NCBI GenBank assembly: GCA_025936755.1
Contig: JAICSS010000008.1
Coordinates: 36,541 to 100,540 of the forward strand
Direction: 5' to 3'
Length of the DNA: 64,000 nt
Source: Solirubrobacterales bacterium
GTDB lineage: Bacteria; Actinomycetota; Thermoleophilia; Solirubrobacterales; 70-9
Shown here: positions 17,107-24,925 of the stretch, piece after piece
Numbering within the stretch: the stretch's first letter is position 1
Layout: every line of letters starts with the position of its first letter
Notes under the pieces: model-generated
The model's database searches: none
Told to the model about the DNA's origin: nothing
What the model saw: the letters and a program-made list of their open reading frames with translations, nothing else
Position numbers and translations under genes: made by a program

Positions 17107-18225
17107 CTAGCGGACCGCGCCCGATCCGACCCGGGCGAGGACGCGCTTCAGCGCCCCCCAGGCGGGCTTCGGCTTACCGCTCTTGTCGAGCAGGCCCGAG
17201 TACTCGCAGAAGGCGCAGATCGGGTCGGCGCCGGCGGCGTCTTTCCAGGCGAACCAGTAGGCGCCGGCGAGCCGCCAGCGCCGGCGCTCCGCCGCGAGAC
17301 GGGTGAAGGCGCGGGTGAGGAACCGGGCCTGGCCGCGGAGGCCGCGATCGAAGGGGGTGGGGACCCCGGCGGCGGAGGCGAGGCCGATCTCGCTGATCAG
17401 CAGCGGCGTCCGCGCGTCCCCCGCCTGGCTCATCGCCAGCCTCGTCATCCGGATCTCGTATTCGAGCCCCGCGACCGAGGCCGCGTAGGGATGGAGGGCG
17501 ACGACGTCGAAGGCCGCCCGCGCCCCGGGCTGCCGGTACATCGCCGCCAGGAACTCCCAGGGCGGCGGCTGGCGCTCGATCGGCGCCAGGCCGGCGGCGA
17601 CGATCACGGCCCCCGGCTCGCGGCCGCGGATGGCCGCGGCGCTCGCCCGCAGCAGGCGGACGTAGGCGCGAGGGTCGGGGTCCTCCCAGAAGGCCGGGAA
17701 GTTCGGCTCGTTCCAGATCTGCCAGCGACGGACGGCGGCGCCGTGCGCCGGCGTCTGGCGCCAGAACTCACCATGGGTGCCGTAGCGGTCCACCAGCTTG
17801 CGGAGGAAGCCGCGCCAGGCGGAGAGGTCGCCGCGCCCTAGGGGCGGTCGCGCCGGGTCCGCGGCGACCCAGCCCGGCGAGCCGCCGACCTGCGGCATCA
17901 CCCGCACCCCGTTCGCCGCCGCGGCCGCCATCGCCGCGTCGAGGGCGGTGAAGTCGAACTCCCCCTTGCGCGGCTCGACTTCGTACCAGCGAACCGGCAG
18001 CCGCACCGCCAGCCCGGTGCGGCCGAGTCGCTGCCAGTCCCGCGCTTCCAGTGGCGCCTGCGGGACGACGCCGAAGAAGGGCTGGGCGGCATCCGCGTGC
18101 GTCGCCGGGACGAACAGCGCGGCCAGCATCCCCAGCACCGCCGGCAGCGCCGATCGCCGGCCGCCCTCGATGCGAGGACAGAGCACGGCGACCTCAGCGA
18201 TGCCGGACCAGCGGCACCTGCGCAA
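17107..18225 (-). CDS. secreted clan A glycoside hydrolase-like protein
   Basis: This 372-residue protein has a probable signal peptide (hydrophobic PAVLGMLAALFVPATHADA, about residues 28-46) and a TIM-barrel of the GH-A type (GH5/GH39-like). The acid/base is Glu173 in WQIWNEPN and the nucleophile is Glu279 in LLISEIG; these two Glu-bearing strands define the clan. Four cysteines are present, two near the C-terminus (CAFCEY). The start overlaps the preceding delta-60-repeat gene by 32 bases, suggesting coupled expression. Substrate is unknown, probably a beta-linked plant or microbial glycan. The true start may be Met33, nearer the hydrophobic segment. Confidence 0.75.
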   Translation of the reverse strand: MRRCRWSGIAEVAVLCPRIEGGRRSALPAVLGMLAALFVPATHADAAQPFFGVVPQAPLEARDWQRLGRTGLAVRLPVRWYEVEPRKGEFDFTALDAAMAAAAANGVRVMPQVGGSPGWVAADPARPPLGRGDLSAWRGFLRKLVDRYGTHGEFWRQTPAHGAAVRRWQIWNEPNFPAFWEDPDPRAYVRLLRASAAAIRGREPGAVIVAAGLAPIERQPPPWEFLAAMYRQPGARAAFDVVALHPYAASVAGLEYEIRMTRLAMSQAGDARTPLLISEIGLASAAGVPTPFDRGLRGQARFLTRAFTRLAAERRRWRLAGAYWFAWKDAAGADPICAFCEYSGLLDKSGKPKPAWGALKRVLARVGSGAVR

Positions 18226-19453
18226 GCAGGGTCTTGGGACCCCGCACGCCCCCGACCAGGAGGGCCCTTCCGCGGCGCAGGAAGAGATCGTCGCCCGTGA
18301 CCCAGCCGCCGAACCCGATCGTCATCCGCCCGCCCCGGCCGAAGCGTCGTTCGAGCTTGCCCGCCGGGGTGAGGGCGAAAGCGGCCAGGCGCGATCTGGA
18401 CCCGAGCGGCACCTGGGAGGAGCCGACGACGACGGCGCGACCGTCCGCGGTGGCGGCGACCCCCGACGCCGCGAGGCAGCCGCCGGGAACGCCGACTCGC
18501 GCCAGGCCGCCGTTGCCGTAGGCGGAGCTGACGCTGCCGTTCGGCCGCAGGCGCAGGACGGCGACCTTGTCGTGTTTGTACCGATCCCCGCTCGAGCTGA
18601 GGGAGGCGGCGACCATCACCCCGCCATCCGGGAGAACGGCGAAGTCGCCCTGCGGGAGGAAGAAGGTTTCCGGCGGTTCGACCTGGAACGGGATGGTCAC
18701 CGTTCCCTGCTGACCGTAGGAGTCGTCGACCCTGCCGTTCCGCGTCAGCCTGATCAGGCGCCGGAAGGAGCCGCCGTCCTGGAGGTAGACGGTCCCGCCC
18801 GGGCCCGGCTTCAGCGCCGTCGGTTCCTCCGCCGGCGGCACGAAGACGCGCCCGTCGCCGCCGAAGCTGCGATCGAGCCGGCCACGGCCGGAGAGGCGCG
18901 CGGCCACGACGTCGCCGAGGATGACGCCGGTGCGAGGATCGAAGCTGGGACCGCTGCGACCGGCGATCACGATCTTGCCGTCGGGGAGCACGGTCATCGC
19001 CGCGCCTTCGTCGTAGCGATCGCCGAGGTCGACCTCGAGGCTGCCCGCATGGCCGAAGGAGGCGTCGACCGCGCCGTCGGGGAGAAGGCGGGTGAGGACC
19101 GGATCGCTCCCTTCCCCACCCGTCAGTTTGGTCGTGAAGAGAACCAGGATTCCTCCGTCCGGCTGCACCGCAACCCGCTGCAGGGGGATATCGACGTGGC
19201 CGTCGTCGCCGAAGGCGCGGTCGACCGAACCGTTGGCCCGCAGCCGCGTGATCTTCGATTCGGCGCCCAGCCCGCTGACGAGAAGCGTCTTCGCCCTGCC
19301 ATATGGCAGGGCGTCCCAGACGATGCCGAGGTGCGAGATCACCCGCTTGCCGCGGTGGCCGAAGGAGGCGGACGCGACCGCCGAGGAGACCAGCAGGCCG
19401 GCGACCAGCACCGCCACCGCCGCCCACCGCTTCCAATCTCCGCCCCGCTTCAT
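18194..19453 (-). CDS. secreted delta-60-repeat (beta-propeller-like) protein
   Basis: A signal peptide (MKRGGDWKRWAAVAVLVAG..., about 1-30) is followed by six or seven repeats of about 55-60 residues. Each carries the delta-60 pattern (DxxFGxxGxV, then QPDGKIxxxG and xxRLxxxGxxD). Such repeats probably form an extracellular beta-propeller. I chose ATG 19453 over an upstream in-frame TTG at 19519, because the signal peptide then begins at residue 1 and an AGGTGGG stretch lies 6-8 bases upstream. It is transcribed with the glycosidase-like gene that overlaps its end. Binding partner or enzymatic role is unknown. Confidence 0.78.
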   Translation of the reverse strand: MKRGGDWKRWAAVAVLVAGLLVSSAVASASFGHRGKRVISHLGIVWDALPYGRAKTLLVSGLGAESKITRLRANGSVDRAFGDDGHVDIPLQRVAVQPDGGILVLFTTKLTGGEGSDPVLTRLLPDGAVDASFGHAGSLEVDLGDRYDEGAAMTVLPDGKIVIAGRSGPSFDPRTGVILGDVVAARLSGRGRLDRSFGGDGRVFVPPAEEPTALKPGPGGTVYLQDGGSFRRLIRLTRNGRVDDSYGQQGTVTIPFQVEPPETFFLPQGDFAVLPDGGVMVAASLSSSGDRYKHDKVAVLRLRPNGSVSSAYGNGGLARVGVPGGCLAASGVAATADGRAVVVGSSQVPLGSRSRLAAFALTPAGKLERRFGRGGRMTIGFGGWVTGDDLFLRRGRALLVGGVRGPKTLLAQVPLVRHR

Positions 19454-19544
19454 CTCCAGCCCACCTGCCTTTCGTCGCCGAACCCTTCCGGTCCAGCAAA
19501 CACGCGGCAGCAGAAGCAAGTTGCGGTGGCCTAGATCGGCGCCG

Positions 19545-20510
19545 CTACCACCAGACGGTGGAGTCCAGGTTCTCGATCTCCTCGATCGGCTTCGTGTAGA
19601 CGCCGGAGGAGAGGTACTTCCAGCCGTCGTCGGGGATCAGGAAGACGACGTTGCCGGAGTCGAGCTCGCCGCCGATGCGGTGGGCGATCGCGGCGATCGC
19701 GCCGGCCGAGACACCGGCGAAGACCCCCTCCTCCTCGAGCAGTTTCTTGGTCCAGACGATCGCGTCGCGGTTGTCGACCATGATCTTGCGGTCGAACAGG
19801 GAGATGTCGATGATCGGCGGGATGAAGCCGTCGTCGAGCGAGCGCAGGCCCTGGACCAGCTCGCCCTGTTTGGGCTCGGCGGCGACGATCAGGGTGTCGG
19901 GGTTCGCCTCCTTGAGGCGGCGGCCGTTGCCCATCAGGGTGCCGCCGGTGCCGAGGCCGCCGACGAAGGCGGTGACCTCGTCCAGCTCTTCGAGGATCTC
20001 GACCGCGGTGCCGTTGTAGTGGGCGAGCGGGTTGGCCTCGTTGCCGTACTGGTAGGGCATGTAGAAGCCCGGGTCCTCGGCCAGCTCCAGCGCCACCTCG
20101 ACGGCGCCGTTGGAGCCCTTCGCCCCCTCCGAGTAGACGATCTCCGCCCCGTACATGCGCAGCAGCTGCGTCCGCTCCTCGGTGACGTTGTCGGGCATCA
20201 CCACCTTCAGCGGGTAGCCCTTGCGCCGGCAGATCATCGCCAGGGCGATGCCGGTGTTGCCGGAGGTCGGTTCGAGGATCGTGTGACCGGGTTCGATCGC
20301 CCCCTCGGCCTCCGCGGCCTCGATCATCGATTTCGCGACCCGGTCCTTGACCGAACCGGTCGGGTTGTGCCCCTCCAACTTCGCGTAGATCCGCACGTCC
20401 GGCTTCGGAGATAGCCGCGGCAGCTCGACCAGCGGCGTATTGCCGATCGACTCGACGACGTTGCCGAAGCGGCCTCCGCAGGGTCTGTTGAGTAATTGCT
20501 CTCGCGCCAT
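19545..20510 (-). CDS. cysM: cysteine synthase, CysM/OPSS-like
   Basis: A 321-residue PLP-dependent beta-replacement enzyme. Lys55 in NPTGSVKDRVAK binds PLP; PTSGNTGIALA grips the substrate carboxylate and GLGTGGTLMG the phosphate. Mycobacterial CysM uses O-phosphoserine and the thiocarboxylated carrier CysO. The nearby carrier, JAMM peptidase and E1 enzyme argue for that type here rather than the sulfide-using CysK. The long C-terminal segment (GDDGWKYLSSGVYTK-like) resembles CysM. The ATG at 20510 is preceded by a palindrome shared with the moeZ promoter. An O-acetylserine-specific enzyme is the alternative. Confidence 0.87.
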   Translation of the reverse strand: MAREQLLNRPCGGRFGNVVESIGNTPLVELPRLSPKPDVRIYAKLEGHNPTGSVKDRVAKSMIEAAEAEGAIEPGHTILEPTSGNTGIALAMICRRKGYPLKVVMPDNVTEERTQLLRMYGAEIVYSEGAKGSNGAVEVALELAEDPGFYMPYQYGNEANPLAHYNGTAVEILEELDEVTAFVGGLGTGGTLMGNGRRLKEANPDTLIVAAEPKQGELVQGLRSLDDGFIPPIIDISLFDRKIMVDNRDAIVWTKKLLEEEGVFAGVSAGAIAAIAHRIGGELDSGNVVFLIPDDGWKYLSSGVYTKPIEEIENLDSTVWW

Positions 20511-20519
20511 CAGCCGCCC

Positions 20520-20540
20520 TTTACTTCAGAAAGTGTAGCG
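20520..20540 (-). promoter_or_regulatory. shared cysteine-pathway promoter/operator box (cysM copy)
   Basis: Read on the minus strand this block is CGCTACACTTTCTGAAGTAAA. It combines a TACACT -10-like hexamer with the imperfect palindrome ACTTTCTGAAGT. Nearly the same block precedes the MoeZ-like gene (24577-24598). The regulator is unknown. Confidence 0.55.
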
Positions 20541-20647
20541 ACGGTTTGCCAACTCGCCGAGGGGATTCGAAAGCTCCTGCTCTGGGCATGTAAAAGCGCA
20601 GCTTGTAGGTTTTTCACGTCCGGCAAAATCTGGATCGGAGGGATCGA

Positions 20648-21469
20648 ATGAGAAAGTCCCGGTTGACCGCGCTTCTTGCGGTCCTCCTGCTCGCACTTGC
20701 GGCGGTCGCGGCGGTCGGCTGCGGCGGCGGTAGTGACACCACCGGCACCAGCGGCGGTGGCGGCAGCGCCGAAGGAGGCGGGGGCGGCGAACCGCTGTCC
20801 GTCGGCTCCGACATCCCCTATCCCCCGTTCGAGCAGGGGAAACCCGGTGAATACACGGGCTTCGACATCGAACTGATGGAAGCGATCGGGGAAAAGATCG
20901 GGCGCACGCCCGAATTCCAGGACACGTCGTTCGAAACGATCTTCCGCGACGTCGCCCAGGGCAAGTTCGAAGCGGTGATCTCGGCGGCAACGATCACCGA
21001 AGAACGCGAAAAAGAAGTCGCCTTCTCCGACCCGTACTACCTCTCCGAACAGGCGATCCTGGTCAAGGAAGGCAGCGGCGTCGGGGGCCTCGAAGATCTC
21101 GAAGGAAAGACCGTCGCCGCCCAGCAGGGCACCACGGGGCTGGAACTCGGCAAGGAAAAAGCCAATGCCGGGGAACTCCGCCCCTACCCCGAAGGACCTG
21201 ACGCGATCAACGCCCTCAAGGCCGGCACCGTCGAAGCGGTGATCATCGACCAGCCGGTGGCGCAGAACGCGGTCGAAGAAGAAGGCGGCGTCGAAATCTC
21301 CGAAAGCGTCCCGACCGAAGAAAGCTATGGAATCGCGCTCGCCAAGGACAACACGGAACTCCTGAAGGAAATCAACAAGGGCCTCGCGGAAGTGATCTCC
21401 GACGGCACCTACAAAACGATCTACGAAAAGTGGTTCCACAAAGAACCGCCGAAAGAATTCCTCGGCTAG
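20648..21469 (+). CDS. amino-acid ABC transporter substrate-binding lipoprotein
   Basis: This 273-residue lipoprotein has a signal peptide with a lipobox-type end at Cys25, a Gly/Ser/Thr linker and then an SBP_bac_3 domain (YPPFEQ, YTGFDIELMEAIGEKIG, VISAATITEEREKEVAFSDPYY, DLEGKTVAAQQGTTG, IIDQPVAQNAV, YGIALAKDN). It captures a polar amino acid outside the membrane for the permease and ATPase that follow. The position inside the cysteine gene cluster suggests cystine or cysteine as ligand (inference). Glu codons are mostly GAA. A strong GGAGGG ribosome site precedes the ATG. Confidence 0.9.
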   Translation: MRKSRLTALLAVLLLALAAVAAVGCGGGSDTTGTSGGGGSAEGGGGGEPLSVGSDIPYPPFEQGKPGEYTGFDIELMEAIGEKIGRTPEFQDTSFETIFRDVAQGKFEAVISAATITEEREKEVAFSDPYYLSEQAILVKEGSGVGGLEDLEGKTVAAQQGTTGLELGKEKANAGELRPYPEGPDAINALKAGTVEAVIIDQPVAQNAVEEEGGVEISESVPTEESYGIALAKDNTELLKEINKGLAEVISDGTYKTIYEKWFHKEPPKEFLG

Positions 21470-21483
21470 ACCGACCTGAGCGA

Positions 21484-21507
21484 GGGGGCGCCGCCGACGG
21501 CGCCCCC
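21484..21507 (+). terminator. GC-rich intra-operon hairpin
   Basis: GGGGGCGCC (21484-21492) and GGCGCCCCC (21499-21507) form a perfect 9-bp stem with a 6-base loop, followed by TTCTC. Lying between the binding-protein gene and the permease gene, it probably stops part of the transcription or stabilises the upstream mRNA so that the binding protein outnumbers the membrane parts. Confidence 0.65.
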
Positions 21508-21539
21508 TTCTCGTCTCCGGGCCCGACCAGGACAGTGCG

Positions 21540-22283
21540 ATGAGCCAGTTCTTCAACCAGTACTTCAACTTCGACGTGATGCGGGAACACTTCGGGGAAG
21601 TGCTCGTCGGCTTTCTCCAGAACCTCCTCGTCTTCGCCGTGGCGGCCGTGCTGGCGCTCGCCTTGGGGCTGTTCCTGGCGCTGCTGCGACAGCTTCCGGG
21701 CAGGAAACTGATGCCGATCCGGTTCGTGACGATCGCCTACATCGACTTCTTCCGCGCGGTCCCGATCCTGATCATCATCCTGATGATCTCCGGCGGGGTG
21801 CCGTTTCTCAGCTTCCTCCCGCAAGAAGTCCGCATCCCGCACTGGTTCGGCCGGCCGGACCCCTTCTGGTACGGCGTCGCGGCCCTGGTGATCGTCTACG
21901 GGGCCTTCTCGGCGGAGGTCTACCGGGCGGGCATCGAAGCGGTGCCCCGCGGCCAGATGGAGGCGGCCCGCTCGCTCGGCATGAGCCACTTCCAGGCAAT
22001 GCGACATGTCGTCGTGCCCCAGGGCGTGACGAAGATCCCGGCGCCGATGCTGAACGAACTCATCTCCCTGCTCAAGGACACGACCCTGGTCAGCGTCATC
22101 GCCCTGAGCGAGTCGGTCCTGGTGAGTCGCGAAGTGCTCTCCGAACGGCTGAACAGCTCCTCGCTGACGCTGACCGCAATCTTCTTCGTGATCATCATCC
22201 TGCCCCTGGCCCGGGTCGTCGACAAACTGATCGCCCGGCAGCAGCTGAAAGTCACCCGCGGCTCCCACATCGAGGTCGCCTGA
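21540..22283 (+). CDS. amino-acid ABC transporter permease
   Basis: A 247-residue HisM/GlnP-type inner-membrane permease with about five membrane helices. The cytoplasmic EAA loop (EVYRAGIEAVPRGQMEAARSLGMS...) contacts the ATPase. The length fits the family. Only one permease gene is present, so the channel is probably a homodimer. It lies 3 bases before the ATPase gene. Confidence 0.9.
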   Translation: MSQFFNQYFNFDVMREHFGEVLVGFLQNLLVFAVAAVLALALGLFLALLRQLPGRKLMPIRFVTIAYIDFFRAVPILIIILMISGGVPFLSFLPQEVRIPHWFGRPDPFWYGVAALVIVYGAFSAEVYRAGIEAVPRGQMEAARSLGMSHFQAMRHVVVPQGVTKIPAPMLNELISLLKDTTLVSVIALSESVLVSREVLSERLNSSSLTLTAIFFVIIILPLARVVDKLIARQQLKVTRGSHIEVA

Positions 22284-22286
22284 GCC

Positions 22287-23051
22287 GTGGCCGAGCCGAT
22301 GCTGAAGCTGCGCGGCGTCCGCAAGCGCTTCGGCTCGCTCGAGGTCTTGAAGGGGATCGACCTCGACGTCGGCAAGGGCGAGGTCGTCTGCATCCTCGGC
22401 CCCAGCGGCTCCGGGAAGAGCACGCTGCTGCGCTGCATCAACCTGCTCGAGCCGCCGGAGGAGGGGGAGATCCTGCTCGAGAGCCAGGACATCTGCAGGG
22501 GACCGGGATCGGGCACCGGCGAGCAGAGCTGGAACCTCGACTTCGTCCGCCAGCGGGTCGGCATGGTCTTCCAGCAGTTCAACCTCTTCCCTCACAGGAC
22601 CGTGCTGGAGAACGTGACGATGGCGCCGGAAAAGGTGCTGGGCCGGGCGAAGGGCGAGGCCCGGGAGAAAGGCACGGCGCTGCTCGAGCGCGTCGGCCTC
22701 GCCGACAAACTCTCCCAGTATCCGGAACGCCTCTCCGGCGGCCAGCAGCAACGGGTGGCGATAGCGCGGGCGCTGGCGATGGAGCCGCGCGTGATGCTCT
22801 TCGACGAGGTGACCAGCGCGCTCGATCCCGAGCTGGTCAAGGAGGTCCTCGACACGATGCGGGAGCTCGCCTCGGAAGGAATGACGATGCTCGTCGTCAC
22901 CCATGAGATCGGCTTCGCCAGGGAAGTCGGCGACCAGGTCGTATTCATGGACGGCGGCGTGATCGTCGAGCAGGGCCCGCCGGCCGAGGTCCTGGAGCGG
23001 CCCCGCGAGGAGCGGACCAAGCGGTTCCTGGGTCTTGTGCTGGATCGCTAG
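22287..23051 (+). CDS. amino-acid ABC transporter ATP-binding protein
   Basis: A 254-residue ABC ATPase with Walker [10 protein letters not shown] (39-47), Q-loop [10 protein letters not shown], signature LSGGQQQR, Walker [15 protein letters not shown] and the H-loop VVTHEIGFA. It belongs to the polar amino-acid (GlnQ/HisP) group and energises the permease encoded just upstream. The start may be GTG 22287 or ATG 22299, 4 residues downstream. The gene ends convergently with the carrier gene only 11 bases away. Confidence 0.9.
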   Translation: MAEPMLKLRGVRKRFGSLEVLKGIDLDVGKGEVVCILGPSGSGKSTLLRCINLLEPPEEGEILLESQDICRGPGSGTGEQSWNLDFVRQRVGMVFQQFNLFPHRTVLENVTMAPEKVLGRAKGEAREKGTALLERVGLADKLSQYPERLSGGQQQRVAIARALAMEPRVMLFDEVTSALDPELVKEVLDTMRELASEGMTMLVVTHEIGFAREVGDQVVFMDGGVIVEQGPPAEVLERPREERTKRFLGLVLDR

Positions 23052-23062
23052 GAGCGCGCCCG

Positions 23063-23347
23063 CTACGCGGCGCAGGCCCCGCCGGCCATGGCGGGGAGGA
23101 TGACAACGGTGTCGCCGTCTTCGACCGCGGTCCCGAGCCCGTCCAGGACCCGTACGTCCTCGTCGTTGAGGTAGACGTTGACGTAGCGGTTTAGCTCGCC
23201 GTCCTCGCCGAAGAGCTGCTCCCGGGTGTCGGGGTACTCGCCGGTCAGCGAGCGCAGGACCTCGCCGACGTCGGCGCCGCCGGCCTCGACCTCGGCCTGG
23301 CCACCCGTTTTCGGGCGCAGGACCGGGGGGATGCGAACGGTTGCCAT
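23063..23347 (-). CDS. CysO/MoaD-type sulfur carrier with C-terminal extension
   Basis: A 94-residue ubiquitin-fold sulfur carrier (MATVRIPPVLRP, VNVYLNDEDVR, DGDTVVILPAMAGG). Carriers of this type are adenylated and thiocarboxylated at a terminal Gly-Gly. Here the Gly-Gly (residues 89-90) is followed by Ala-Cys-Ala-Ala, so the protein must be trimmed before use, presumably by the JAMM peptidase at 16699-17097. The E1-type enzyme gene is 17 bases upstream on the same strand. The start is the ATG at 23347. MoaD or ThiS is an alternative role; the cysM/JAMM context favours cysteine synthesis. Confidence 0.82.
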   Translation of the reverse strand: MATVRIPPVLRPKTGGQAEVEAGGADVGEVLRSLTGEYPDTREQLFGEDGELNRYVNVYLNDEDVRVLDGLGTAVEDGDTVVILPAMAGGACAA

Positions 23348-23364
23348 GAGGGCGGGGATCCTAC

Positions 23365-24552
23365 CTAGGCGATCGACTGGCGGTCGCCACCGGCGCCGGC
23401 GCAGAACCGATCGTAGTCCGGGAACTGCCCCATCTCCGACTCCGGGATCTCCTCGGCGTTCTCGCCGCAGATCGGGCAGTCGGGGTCGCGGCGGACCTTG
23501 AGCTCGGTGAAGCTGGTGCCGAGCGCCTCGTAGAGGAGCAGGCGGCCGACCAGCGGCTCGCCCTTGCCGAGGATCAGCTTGATCACCTCGTTGGCCTGCA
23601 GCGTGCCCATCGTCCCGGCCATCACCCCGAGCACCCCGTTGGCGGAGCAGCTCGGCGCCAGCTCGGCCGGCGGCGGAGTCGGGAAGAGACAGCGGTAGCA
23701 CGGGCCCTCGAAGGGGACGAAGGTCGAGATCTGGCCGTCGAAACCGAGGATCGAGGCGGAGACGACCGGCTTGCGCAGCCGCACCGAGGCGTCGTTCAGC
23801 AGGTAGCGGGTCGGGAAGTTGTCGGCGCCGTCGACGACGATGTCGTAGTCGGAGATCACCTCGAGGATGTTGCTCGCGTCGAGGCGGCCGTTGTGCTCGA
23901 CGACGTTGACGTCGGGGTTCAGCCCTTCGATGAAGATCCGCGCCGAGCTGGTCTTCGGCATCCCGATCCGCTCGGTGTTGTGGATCACCTGGCGCTGCAG
24001 GTTGGAGGCGTCGACGACGTCGTCGTCGACGAGGCCGATCGTGCCGACCCCCGCCGCCGCGAGGTAGAGCGCGGTCGGGGCGCCGAGACCGCCGGCGCCG
24101 AGCAGCAGCACCTTCGCGTTCAGCAGCTTCACCTGTCCGTCGACGCCGACCTCGGGCAGCAACGTGTGGCGCGAGTAGCGCTCGCGCTGCTCGGGGGTCA
24201 TCCCGTGCGCGGCGACGACCGGCAATCCCTGCTCCTGCCACTGGAGGATGCCGCCGCTCATCGAGGCGACGTTCTCGTAGCCGAGCTGCTGCAGCTGTGC
24301 CGCGGCGATCGCGGAGCGGTTGCCGGAGCGGCAGTAGAGGATCGTCCGGGCCGCCTTGTCGGGCGCGGCGCTGGCGATCTCGTCCGCCAGCAGCCCCGGC
24401 GGCACCAGCTTGCCGCCCTCCAGGTGAGCCTCCTGGTACTCGTGCGGCTCGCGCGTGTCGATCAGGACGATATCGCCGCCGTCGATCTCCTCGGCGGCCT
24501 CGAAGGGTTCGATCTCCTCGATCGCCTGGACGCGCGTGGTGTCGATTGCCAT
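23365..24552 (-). CDS. MoeZ/MoeB-like E1 sulfurtransferase, N-terminal rhodanese
   Basis: A 395-residue activating enzyme for the sulfur carrier. An N-terminal rhodanese domain (about 15-112, active Cys74 in YCRSGNRSA) precedes a ThiF/MoeB adenylation domain with the nucleotide loop GAGGLGAPTALYLAAAG (about 152-168). Zinc ligands are C285/C288 and C359/C362, and the likely catalytic Cys302 is in PSCSANGVLG. It would adenylate the carrier's Gly-Gly end and replace AMP with sulfur. In mycobacterial MoeZ the rhodanese domain is C-terminal, so the order is reversed here. It precedes the carrier gene in one operon and shares a promoter box with cysM. Confidence 0.88.
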   Translation of the reverse strand: MAIDTTRVQAIEEIEPFEAAEEIDGGDIVLIDTREPHEYQEAHLEGGKLVPPGLLADEIASAAPDKAARTILYCRSGNRSAIAAAQLQQLGYENVASMSGGILQWQEQGLPVVAAHGMTPEQRERYSRHTLLPEVGVDGQVKLLNAKVLLLGAGGLGAPTALYLAAAGVGTIGLVDDDVVDASNLQRQVIHNTERIGMPKTSSARIFIEGLNPDVNVVEHNGRLDASNILEVISDYDIVVDGADNFPTRYLLNDASVRLRKPVVSASILGFDGQISTFVPFEGPCYRCLFPTPPPAELAPSCSANGVLGVMAGTMGTLQANEVIKLILGKGEPLVGRLLLYEALGTSFTELKVRRDPDCPICGENAEEIPESEMGQFPDYDRFCAGAGGDRQSIA

Positions 24553-24576
24553 TGAAATCCCCTAATCCGGATCAGC

Positions 24577-24598
24577 TTTAACTTCAAAAAGTATAGCG
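24577..24598 (-). promoter_or_regulatory. shared cysteine-pathway promoter/operator box (moeZ copy)
   Basis: On the minus strand it reads CGCTATACTTTTTGAAGTT followed by AAA: a TATACT -10-like hexamer (24590-24595) fused to the imperfect palindrome ACTTTTTGAAGT. It matches the block before cysM. The mobile element ends just upstream, its target duplication beginning at 24603, about where the -10/-35 spacer should be. Confidence 0.55.
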
Positions 24599-24602
24599 CG
24601 AG

Positions 24603-24610
24603 CTGATCGC
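24603..24610. repeat. left target-site duplication
   Basis: CTGATCGC directly abuts the left inverted repeat and matches CCGATCGC at 27848-27855 in 7 of 8 positions, in direct orientation. IS1-family elements make 8-9 bp duplications (family knowledge). The single mismatch suggests the insertion is not very recent. Confidence 0.6.
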
Positions 24611-24629
24611 GGTAGTGGGTCAGTTTGAA
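24611..24629 (+). repeat. left terminal inverted repeat
   Basis: GGTAGTGGGTCAGTTTGAA, identical to the reverse complement of 27829-27847. The GGT start resembles IS1-family ends. Confidence 0.85.
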
Positions 24630-24640
24630 GTCGCTTCGGC

Positions 24641-24874
24641 TCAGACCCTTCCAGTGAGAATGTTGTGCTTCGCCCACTCGACCAATCCAATGCCTTCGTA
24701 GCGAGCGAGGCCGGGTGAGACCTTGAAATGGACCGTATCCTGCTGCCCATCGCCATGGTCGACGTTGACGATCAGTAGCGCTGCGGTGATCTCGGCCTCC
24801 TCGCCGTAGGTAGCTTCGAGCTGCTCCATCAGCTCTGCCGCCATACGACCGATCATGCCCTCGTCAGTTGCCAT
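24641..24874 (-). CDS. small hypothetical protein inside the mobile element
   Basis: A 77-residue acidic soluble protein with predicted alpha-beta character (EQLEATYGEEAEITAALLIVNVD, then VHFKVSPGLARYEGIGLVEWA). I do not recognise it. A GAGGAGG ribosome site sits about 5 bases before the ATG at 24874, supporting a real gene. It lies 51 bases after the transposase stop and ends 12 bases from the left inverted repeat, so it is the last gene of the element. It could be an accessory factor for transposition or part of the passenger system. Confidence 0.6.
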   Translation of the reverse strand: MATDEGMIGRMAAELMEQLEATYGEEAEITAALLIVNVDHGDGQQDTVHFKVSPGLARYEGIGLVEWAKHNILTGRV

Positions 24875-24925
24875 CAGTCCTCCTCGGGTAGGTCCCCTGC
24901 CTCCCCGGTGGTAGAGGCTACCTAG

